From: Brevibacterium antiquum CNRZ 918
Lineage (GTDB): Bacteria > Actinomycetota > Actinomycetes > Actinomycetales > Brevibacteriaceae
Assembly: GCF_900169145.1 (NCBI RefSeq)
Contig: NZ_FXZD01000003.1
Span: forward strand, 124,001-188,000
Length of the DNA: 64,000 bases
Direction: 5' to 3'
A program made the position numbers and the translations under genes. Numbering within the stretch: position 1 is the first letter of the stretch; each line of letters opens with the position of its first letter. Below the pieces are notes generated by a model that made no database searches, was not told where the DNA came from, and saw only the letters and a program-made list of their open reading frames with translations. Below, piece by piece: positions 9,244 to 17,305 of the stretch.

Positions 9244-10068
9244 ATGACGACGACCGACCCCTACACCTACTTCGCGCCCACCGGCGGGCACCCGCCGCAG
9301 ACGGACCTTCTGACTGACCGCGCGATCGTCACCGAGGCGTACACCGTGATCCCGCGCGGCGTCATGCGCGACATCGTGACCTCGAATCTGCCCGAATGGA
9401 CGGGGACCAGGTCGTGGGTGCTGAGCAAGCCGGTGGCCGGGGGAGCGGTGACGTTCTCCCAGACCATCCTCGAGGTCGCTCCCGGCGGCGGCTCGGAGAA
9501 GCCAGAACCGCAGGCCGAGGTCGAGGGGTTCATCTTCCTCATGGCGGGAACACTCGAGATCACCCACGAGGGCCAGGCCCACACCCTGACCGCCGGCGGC
9601 TACGGATTCCTGCCTGCCGGTTCGACGTGGAGCGTGAAGTCCACCGGCGCCGAGGCGGCACGTTTCCATTGGGTGCGCAAGCGCTACCAGCCCGTGGCCG
9701 GGCTGACCCCGGAGGCCAAGTTCGGTCAGGAGTCTGACGTCGAGCCCGCGTCGATGCCGGGCACCGACAACCGGTGGCGCACGACGCGTCCCCTGGATCC
9801 GGACAACCTGGCCTACGACATGCACGTGAACATCGTGACCTTCGAACCCGGTGCGGTGATCCCCTTCGCCGAGACTCATGAGATGGAGCATGGTCTCTAC
9901 GTGCTCGAGGGCAAGGCCGTCTACCGTCTCAACGGCGACTGGGTGGAGGTGCAGGAGGGCGACTTCATCTCGATGCGCGCCTTCTGCCCGCAGGCCTGCT
10001 ACGCCGGTGGACCGGGTCGCTTCCGCTACCTGCTCTACAAGGACGTCAACCGCCAGGTCGAGCTGTGA
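9244..10068 (+). CDS. allE: (S)-ureidoglycine aminohydrolase (bicupin)
   Basis: A 274-residue bicupin that matches AllE/YlbA. The N-terminal RGVMRDIVTSNLPEW segment and two cupin barrels are visible. The second barrel has the Mn2+ ligand pattern in FAETHEMEHGLYVLEGK, followed by GDFISMRAFCPQACYAGG. It releases ammonia from ureidoglycine, an intermediate between allantoate and ureidoglycolate. AAGGAG lies 11 bases before the ATG. Allantoinase and allantoate amidohydrolase are not in the window, so the pathway is completed elsewhere. A clear terminator follows. Confidence 0.92.
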   Translation: MTTTDPYTYFAPTGGHPPQTDLLTDRAIVTEAYTVIPRGVMRDIVTSNLPEWTGTRSWVLSKPVAGGAVTFSQTILEVAPGGGSEKPEPQAEVEGFIFLMAGTLEITHEGQAHTLTAGGYGFLPAGSTWSVKSTGAEAARFHWVRKRYQPVAGLTPEAKFGQESDVEPASMPGTDNRWRTTRPLDPDNLAYDMHVNIVTFEPGAVIPFAETHEMEHGLYVLEGKAVYRLNGDWVEVQEGDFISMRAFCPQACYAGGPGRFRYLLYKDVNRQVEL

Positions 10069-10100
10069 GGCACTGACTCACTCATAGACGCTGACACACG

Positions 10101-10134
10101 AAGAACGGCGGCCCACAGGGTCCGCCGTTCTTTC
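10101..10134. terminator. Bidirectional terminator between allE and mqo
   Basis: AAGAACGGCGG (10101-10111) pairs with CCGCCGTTCTT (10122-10132). It serves allE on the plus strand and, read in reverse, the convergent mqo gene. Confidence 0.88.
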
Positions 10135-10171
10135 TGTATTCAGCTGTTGTCAGCTACCAGTCGTCAGCCGA

Positions 10172-11647
10172 TCAGATCAGCTTGAGGGTGCGAGCCGTGT
10201 ACTCGGAGAGCTCCTTAAGCAGTGTCTCGTCATCGGCGAGGCTGCGGCCCAGCGAGGGAACCATGTCCTTGATCGCAGGCTCCCAAGCGCTGTACTGGCG
10301 TGGGAAGCAGGTCTTGAGCAGGTTGAGCATGATCGACACTGCCGTCGATGCACCAGGTGAGGCGCCGAGGAGAGTAGCGATCGAGCCGTCGGCCGAGGAG
10401 ATGAGCTCGGTGCCGAAGCTCAGAACTCCGCCCTTCTTGGGATCCTTCTTCATCACCTGTACGCGCTGACCGGCCTGGATGAACTCCCAGTTGCTGGGGT
10501 CGATGTTCGGGATGAACTCGTGCATCGACTCGAAGCGGGCCTTCTTCGACGAGGCCAGCTCGGAGACGAGGTAGGTGACGAGGTCGGTGTTGTCCTTGGC
10601 CACATTGAGCATCGTGGGCAGGTTGTTTCCGCGCACCGAGAAAGGCAGATCGGTGAAGCGTCCGCCCTTGAGGAACTTCGGGGAGAAGCCGGCGTAGGGA
10701 CCGAAGAGCAGGTAGTCCTTGCCGTCGACGACACGGGTGTCGAGGTGAGGCACCGACATGGCGGGTGCGCCGAAGGATGCCTGGCCGTAGACCTTGGCCT
10801 GGTGGCGGGCGACGAGGTCTGGGTTCGAGGTCCGCAGGAAGATGCCGGAGACGGGGAACCCGCCGTAGCCGCGGCCCTCGGGGATGCCCGACTTCTGCAG
10901 CAGCGGCAGGGCACCGCCGCCGGCGCCGTTGAAGACGAACTTCGCGTTGACCTTGTGGGTCTCGTGGGAGAGCAGGTCCTTGACGGTGACGACCCAGCCG
11001 TCGGAGGAGCGCTCAAGGTCGGTGACCTGGTGGCTGGTGCGGATCGTGGCACCCTTGTCGCCGACGTAGTTGAGCAGCTGGTGCGAGAGCGAACCGAAGT
11101 CGACGTCAGTGCCGACCTTCGTCCGTGAGATGCCGTTGACCTGGCCGGGTCCGCGGCCTTCGAACATCAGCGGCAGCCACTCGGCCTGGGTGGCCGGGTC
11201 GTCGGTGTACTCCATCTCGGAGAAGAGCGGATTGCGCACCATCTGCTCGTAGCGGTTCTTGATGTAGTCGCGTCCCTTCTCACCACGGCCGTAGCTGATG
11301 TGAGGGACCTGGTTGATGAAGGACTTCGGCTCCGCCAGGACGCCGTTGTCGACGAGGTGCGACCAGTACTGGCGGGAGTGATGGAACTGCTCGTTGATCT
11401 GCGAGGCCTTCGCGAGATCGACGTGGCCGTTCTCGTCCTCAGGAGTGTAGTTGAGCTCGCACAGGGCGGCGTGGCCGGTGCCTGCGTTGTTCCAGGGATC
11501 GGAGCTCTCCTCGGCGACATAGTCGAGCTTCTCGTAGACCCGGATATCCCATTCGGGCTGAAGTTCGGTCAGCATGGCACCAAGAGTGGAGCTCATGATG
11601 CCGCCGCCGATCAAGACAACGTCAACCTTTTCCTGCGTTGAGGGCAT
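10172..11647 (-). CDS. mqo: Malate:quinone oxidoreductase
   Basis: A 491-residue peripheral membrane flavoprotein that oxidises malate to oxaloacetate and passes electrons to the quinone pool. The N-terminal FAD-binding VVLIGGGIMSSTLGAML, then PWNNAGTGHAALCELNYTPE, VPHLDTRVVDGKDYLLFGPYAGFSPKFLK and LLGASPGASTAVSIML are all hallmarks of Mqo. The start at 11647 (MPSTQEK) is preferred because the AAGGA lies too close to the ATG at 11659; both are possible. It sits convergent to the ureide genes and may dispose of malate made from glyoxylate. Confidence 0.95.
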   Translation of the reverse strand: MPSTQEKVDVVLIGGGIMSSTLGAMLTELQPEWDIRVYEKLDYVAEESSDPWNNAGTGHAALCELNYTPEDENGHVDLAKASQINEQFHHSRQYWSHLVDNGVLAEPKSFINQVPHISYGRGEKGRDYIKNRYEQMVRNPLFSEMEYTDDPATQAEWLPLMFEGRGPGQVNGISRTKVGTDVDFGSLSHQLLNYVGDKGATIRTSHQVTDLERSSDGWVVTVKDLLSHETHKVNAKFVFNGAGGGALPLLQKSGIPEGRGYGGFPVSGIFLRTSNPDLVARHQAKVYGQASFGAPAMSVPHLDTRVVDGKDYLLFGPYAGFSPKFLKGGRFTDLPFSVRGNNLPTMLNVAKDNTDLVTYLVSELASSKKARFESMHEFIPNIDPSNWEFIQAGQRVQVMKKDPKKGGVLSFGTELISSADGSIATLLGASPGASTAVSIMLNLLKTCFPRQYSAWEPAIKDMVPSLGRSLADDETLLKELSEYTARTLKLI

Positions 11648-11863
11648 TTCGACTCTCATCCTTCGTCACTGACTACATGTATTCGACTCACAGACTACTC
11701 TTCGCCACGCGCGAACCAGTAACCCGCCCCTGCGTACAGGAGTCCCGTGCGAGCAACCTCACAGCCGGCGATCGTCCGCAGTCACACGCATTTTCCGACC
11801 ATTCGGACGTTTAGCCCGTGGACGCCTTGTGTCGCCCGCCACAGGATGTGCAAATATGGGCAC

Positions 11864-12949
11864 ATGTCGAATCGTTTCCTGCTTCGTGATGCCCTGGCCG
11901 AATTCCCGCCCTATGTGCCGGGCAAACCCCCGACCACCACGCCGGGTCTGAAACCGTACAAACTGTCTTCGAACGAAAACCACCTGGCACCGCTGCCGGG
12001 CGTCCTCAAGTCGATCACCGACCCCGGGCAGGTGCCCGCGAACTATCCCGATCCGAAGTCGACGAAGCTGGTCGCCGATATTGCGGCCCACCTCGACGTC
12101 GATGCCTCCGAGGTCGTGCCCGGTGCCGGCGCTTCGGAGATCCTCTCCGCGCTGACGAACATCACCCTCGAAGCAGGCACCTCGGTGGTCTACCCCTGGC
12201 CCTCCTTCGAGATGTACCCGATCCTCGCCTCGGCGCGCGGTGCCGAGAAGCGCCCCGTGCCGCTGCTCGAAGACGGCCGGCACGACTTCCAGGGCCTGGT
12301 TGCCGCCATCGACGACACGACCCGCCTCATCCTGCTCTGCTCGCCCAACAATCCGACCGGCCTGTCGATCTCGACGGCTGAGCTCGACGGCTTCATGGCC
12401 GAGGTCCCTGCCGAGGTCATCGTCGTCCTCGACGAGGCGTACTTCGAGTTCGCCACCGACGCCGAGGTGGTCGATGGGATGGCCGCCTACCGGAAGTTCC
12501 CGAATCTGGTGTTGGCGCGCACCTTCTCCAAGGCCCATGGCCTGGCTGGCCTGCGGGTGGGCTTCGGCGTCGCCGATCCGACGATCGCGACCGCACTGCG
12601 CCAGGTCATCGCACCCTTCAGCGTCACCTCGACGGCTCAGGTCGCGGCCGTAGAATCACTGTCGCGCAACGACGAGGTCCTCGTCCGGGCCAAGGACGTC
12701 GCGGCCACTCGTGACCAGTTCGCACAGGATCTGCGGAATGCGGGACTCACCGTCACCGACTCGCAGGGCAACTATGTGTGGGTCAGCCTGCCCGACGATG
12801 ACGCACAAGACTTCGAAGCTGCCTGCGCAGCCCAGGCCGTGGCCGTGCGGAAGCTCAGCGGCGGGGTGCGCATCAGCATCGGACCCGATGAAGCTCTCGA
12901 CCGGGTGCGCGAAGTGGCCACGAAGTTCGCAGCCTCGCGGACCGCATGA
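11864..12949 (+). CDS. Histidinol-phosphate/aromatic aminotransferase (HisC/Pat family)
   Basis: A 361-residue fold-type I PLP aminotransferase of the HisC subfamily. Motifs are KLSSNENHLAPLPGV at the N-terminus, LCSPNNPTG, VVLDEAYFEF and ARTFSKAHGLAGLRVGF, which holds the PLP lysine. The actinobacterial branch often acts on phenylpyruvate or on histidinol phosphate. No his genes flank it, so the aromatic type (Pat) is more likely (inference). The ATG at 11864 was taken because upstream residues are not family-like; no Shine-Dalgarno is present and AAATAT ends six bases before it, so it may be leaderless. Its stop overlaps the next start. Confidence 0.87.
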   Translation: MSNRFLLRDALAEFPPYVPGKPPTTTPGLKPYKLSSNENHLAPLPGVLKSITDPGQVPANYPDPKSTKLVADIAAHLDVDASEVVPGAGASEILSALTNITLEAGTSVVYPWPSFEMYPILASARGAEKRPVPLLEDGRHDFQGLVAAIDDTTRLILLCSPNNPTGLSISTAELDGFMAEVPAEVIVVLDEAYFEFATDAEVVDGMAAYRKFPNLVLARTFSKAHGLAGLRVGFGVADPTIATALRQVIAPFSVTSTAQVAAVESLSRNDEVLVRAKDVAATRDQFAQDLRNAGLTVTDSQGNYVWVSLPDDDAQDFEAACAAQAVAVRKLSGGVRISIGPDEALDRVREVATKFAASRTA

Positions 12950-14346
12950 GTGTGACAGCCGAGATTCCGACCCAGGACCTGGAGGCTCGGCTGAGCCCCG
13001 GCGCGCTGGTCACCGACAGGGACGTCATCGACAGCTACGCCTCCGACAAGGCCCTGTTCTGCCCGGCGGGCCAGGCCCTGGCCCTGGTGCGGGCACGCAC
13101 GGTCGATGACGTCGTGGCAGTGATGTCCTTCGCCACGCAGCACCACATCCCCGTCGTCACCCAGGGCGCACGGACCGGCCTGTCCGGTGCCGCGAACGCC
13201 GTCGACGGCGGCCTCCTGCTCAATGTCGCAGCGATGGATCAGGTCCTCGAGATCGACGAGGTGAATCAGACCTGCCGCGTCCAGCCCGGCGTCATCAACC
13301 AAGACCTGAAGACGGCGCTGGCCGAACACGGACTGGCCTACCCGCCCGATCCAGGGTCGGTGGCGATCTCGACGATCGGCGGCAATGTCGCCACGAATGC
13401 CGGTGGCATGTGCTGCGTGAAGTACGGCGTGACCAAGGACTATGTGCGGGCCATGACCGTGGTGCTCGCCGACGGAACCGTGACGAAGCTGGGCCGTCCG
13501 ACTGCCAAGGGTGTCGCCGGTCTCGACCTGGCGGCCCTGTTCGTCGGGTCCGAAGGCACCTTGGGCACCATCGTCGAGGTGACTCTGGCCCTGAAACCGG
13601 CACTGACGCAGCCGATCACCGCAGTGGGAATCTTCCCCGACACCGCATCGGCCGGACGCACCGTCACCGAGTACATGGGGTCGGGGGCGAATCCGTCGAT
13701 GCTGGAGTTCATCGACGGTCCCAGCGTGGCGATGATCAATGCCTACGGCGACTTCGGTCTGCCGGACGATGTCGGTGCACTGCTGCTCGTGCAGTCCGAT
13801 GCCAAGGGCGCCGGGGCGATGGAGGAGCTCGAAGCCTTCCGCCGGGTCGCGGAGTCCAACGGCGGCTCCGAGGTCTTCGTCTCCGACGATCCTGCCGATT
13901 CGCAGATGCTCGTCGCAGCCCGCCGAGCGGTGGCCCCGGCGATGGAGAAGTACGCCCACACTCGTGGTGGGGGAGAGCTCGTCGATGATGTGTGCGTGCC
14001 GCGCTCCGCTCTCGGGGAGTTCTTCGAACGCCTGGCGCTCATCGATGCCCGCTTCGACGTCGAGGTCGCCACGGCCGGTCACGCCGGTGACGGAAACATG
14101 CATCCTTCGGTGGTCTTCGACGCCGGGGACGAGGCTCAGGTCAGCCAAGCGCAGGAGGCGTTCGCTGCGATCATGCAGCTGGGCCTCGATCTGGGTGGGA
14201 CGATCACGGGGGAACACGGTGTCGGATTCCTCAAGCGCGAGTGGCTCGGACGCGAACTCGATGCCGGAGCCAGGCTGATGCACACCCAGATCAAGAACGC
14301 CCTTGACCCGTTGGGGATCCTCAATCCGGGGAAGATGTTCGGCTGA
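12946..14346 (+). CDS. FAD-linked 2-hydroxyacid dehydrogenase (GlcD/D-LDH type)
   Basis: A 466-residue flavoprotein with an N-terminal PCMH-type FAD-binding domain (PVVTQGARTGLSGAANAVDGG; DPGSVAISTIGGNVATNAGG; FVGSEGTLGTI) and a C-terminal FAD-oxidase domain with GHAGDGNMHP and TGEHGVGFLKREW. It resembles glycolate oxidase GlcD and D-2-hydroxyacid dehydrogenases. GlcE and GlcF partners are absent, so a stand-alone D-lactate or D-2-hydroxyacid enzyme is likely. It overlaps the aminotransferase gene by 4 bases. The pair could interconvert aromatic amino, keto and hydroxy acids (inference). Its end overlaps the convergent mmuM gene by 26 bases. Confidence 0.86.
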   Translation: MSVTAEIPTQDLEARLSPGALVTDRDVIDSYASDKALFCPAGQALALVRARTVDDVVAVMSFATQHHIPVVTQGARTGLSGAANAVDGGLLLNVAAMDQVLEIDEVNQTCRVQPGVINQDLKTALAEHGLAYPPDPGSVAISTIGGNVATNAGGMCCVKYGVTKDYVRAMTVVLADGTVTKLGRPTAKGVAGLDLAALFVGSEGTLGTIVEVTLALKPALTQPITAVGIFPDTASAGRTVTEYMGSGANPSMLEFIDGPSVAMINAYGDFGLPDDVGALLLVQSDAKGAGAMEELEAFRRVAESNGGSEVFVSDDPADSQMLVAARRAVAPAMEKYAHTRGGGELVDDVCVPRSALGEFFERLALIDARFDVEVATAGHAGDGNMHPSVVFDAGDEAQVSQAQEAFAAIMQLGLDLGGTITGEHGVGFLKREWLGRELDAGARLMHTQIKNALDPLGILNPGKMFG

Positions 14347-15268
14347 GTGCCTGCACCGACGCGGCCAAGCCGGCGATGTCGGCCGGTGTCGTCCGGCAGC
14401 AGCCGCCGATGATGCGAACACCGGCCGACACCCACGGTGCCAGGGTCGACGGGCTCGTGTCGAAGGCAGAGTCCTCGCGCCATTCCATCGTGGCCGCATC
14501 GTAGGTCTCACCCGAATTCGGGTAAGCGATGAGCGGGAGGTCCGTGGCGCTCGCCAAGGCCGCCAGCGCGGGGGCCACGAGTGACGGCCGGACGCAGTTG
14601 ACGCCGACGGCGCGGATCATTCTCGAGTCAGCAACCGCCTCGGCGAGGTCGCTCAAGGGTGTCCGGTCGGCCATGTGAGAACCATCGGCGAGGTCCCCCT
14701 GGTCAGCCAGGGTCACGCTCAGCCACGCGGGAATCCCGTACTCATCGGCCAGGCCTGCGAGCACTGTGATCTCCGGCAACGAAGGCTGTGTCTCGATGGC
14801 CAGCAGGTCGGCACCGGCGTTGACCAGAGCCTCGATTCGGGGACGGTGGAAGGCGGCGAACTCCTCGTCGCTGAGGTGATAGTCGCCGGTGTACTCGGCG
14901 CCGTTGCCCAATGCCGCGCCGTAGGGTCCGACGGACCCGGCGACGAGGGCATCACCGGCCCCAGCCGCGATCTCGACGCTACGTGCGATGAGACGCAGAC
15001 CCTCCTCGGCGGGGATCGATGCCCGCTCGAACCCCAAGGGGGTCGCCTGGTAGCTGGCGGTCGTGACGATCTGGGCACCGGCGCGGATGAAGTCGGCGTG
15101 CACCTCGGCGAGGGTGTCGGGGGAGTCCCGGAGCAGAGCCGCCGACCACAGCTCGTGGCTCAGATCGATGCCGCGGGACTCGAGCGCGGTACCCAGGCCG
15201 CCGTCGATGACGAGAGGGTCGCCCGAGCGCACAGCAGCCTGGAGCAGGTGGATGAAGGTCTGACTCAT
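14321..15268 (-). CDS. mmuM: Homocysteine S-methyltransferase
   Basis: A 315-residue protein of the MmuM/Pfam S-methyl-trans family. The N-terminal PLVIDGGLGTALESRGIDL, IRAVGVNCVRPS with the first zinc Cys, and C-terminal RIIGGCCRTTPADI with the CC zinc ligands are intact. It transfers methyl from S-methylmethionine or SAM to homocysteine. The ATG at 15268 is only 21 bases from the divergent tgt start. The much longer frame to 16162 is the reverse side of tgt and was ignored. The last 26 bases overlap the convergent GlcD-like gene. Confidence 0.92.
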   Translation of the reverse strand: MSQTFIHLLQAAVRSGDPLVIDGGLGTALESRGIDLSHELWSAALLRDSPDTLAEVHADFIRAGAQIVTTASYQATPLGFERASIPAEEGLRLIARSVEIAAGAGDALVAGSVGPYGAALGNGAEYTGDYHLSDEEFAAFHRPRIEALVNAGADLLAIETQPSLPEITVLAGLADEYGIPAWLSVTLADQGDLADGSHMADRTPLSDLAEAVADSRMIRAVGVNCVRPSLVAPALAALASATDLPLIAYPNSGETYDAATMEWREDSAFDTSPSTLAPWVSAGVRIIGGCCRTTPADIAGLAASVQALSRTSSPD

Positions 15269-15272
15269 GCTC

Positions 15273-16549
<1,277 letters not shown>

Positions 16550-16555
16550 GCGCGG

Positions 16556-17305
16556 CTAGGCGGTCGTGCTGCCGTCGGGCAGCTCGTAGCTGGGTTCGTG
16601 CTTCTTCACGAGCTTGATCACCCGATAGGTCACGGGCATGAGGATGACTTCGACGGCGACCTTGTAGACGAAGCCGAAGACGATGTAGTTGATGAAATCG
16701 AGTCCGGGGATGACCCCGGCGAAGGCGATGACGCAGAACAGCAGAGTGTCGACGAACTCTCCGACCCCGGTAGAGGTGAGCAGGCGGACCCACAGCTTCT
16801 GTTCGCCCATGCGCTTCTTCACAGCCACGAGCACATACGAGTTCAGCAGCTGGCCGAAGAAGTAGCCGACTAAGGACGCGGCGACGATGCGCGGGTAGAA
16901 GCCGAGGACGGCGGCGAAGGCGTCCTGGTTCTCATAGCCGGGTCCCGGGGGTGAGATGAGGACGAGCCAGAACACGAGAGTCGCCAGGATCTGGAGTCCG
17001 AAACCGGTGATGACGGCCTTGCGGGCGGCTTTGAAACCGTAGACCTCGCTGATCACATCGCCGAGGATGTAGGCGATGGGAAACAGGAATGCACCGCCGT
17101 CGGTGACGATGGGTCCGAAGCCGATGACCTTCGTCGCGGAGATGTTGGAGATGATGAGCACCGCAGAGAACACGGCCAGAATCACCGCATAGTAGCGTCC
17201 TCGGGAGGAGGCGAAGGCCGCCAATCTGCCCGCAGCGCTCAGCGCCTCCGGGCCTCCAGTGCTCGGCTCGTCCGAGCCCTCAGGCTTCGGCACCTTCTTC
17301 GACAA
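16556..17305 (-). CDS. yhhQ: Queuosine precursor transporter (YhhQ/VUT family)
   Basis: A 249-residue membrane protein with about six TM helices after a hydrophilic N-terminus. It matches the YhhQ/VUT_1 family: ILIISNISATKVIGFGP, FPIAYILGDVISEVYGFKAARK and FVDTLLFCVIAFAG. The family imports queuosine precursors, and the convergent tgt gene six bases away supports this. The TTG at 17305 is the chosen start, with GGAAGGAAA about nine bases before it. This makes the gene overlap the end of the upstream peptidase gene by 26 bases; a GTG at 17293 is an alternative. Translational coupling is likely. Confidence 0.88.
   Translation of the reverse strand: MSKKVPKPEGSDEPSTGGPEALSAAGRLAAFASSRGRYYAVILAVFSAVLIISNISATKVIGFGPIVTDGGAFLFPIAYILGDVISEVYGFKAARKAVITGFGLQILATLVFWLVLISPPGPGYENQDAFAAVLGFYPRIVAASLVGYFFGQLLNSYVLVAVKKRMGEQKLWVRLLTSTGVGEFVDTLLFCVIAFAGVIPGLDFINYIVFGFVYKVAVEVILMPVTYRVIKLVKKHEPSYELPDGSTTA

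Noticed and set aside
1-11647. Search for allantoinase, allantoate amidohydrolase and malate synthase in the ureide block
   Set aside because: No matching frames are present in the window, so they were not annotated. They must lie elsewhere if the pathway is complete.
12772-14511. 579-residue open frame on the minus strand
   Set aside because: It is the reverse side of the GlcD-like and aminotransferase genes, whose protein motifs are clear. It has no recognisable domain or ribosome-binding site.
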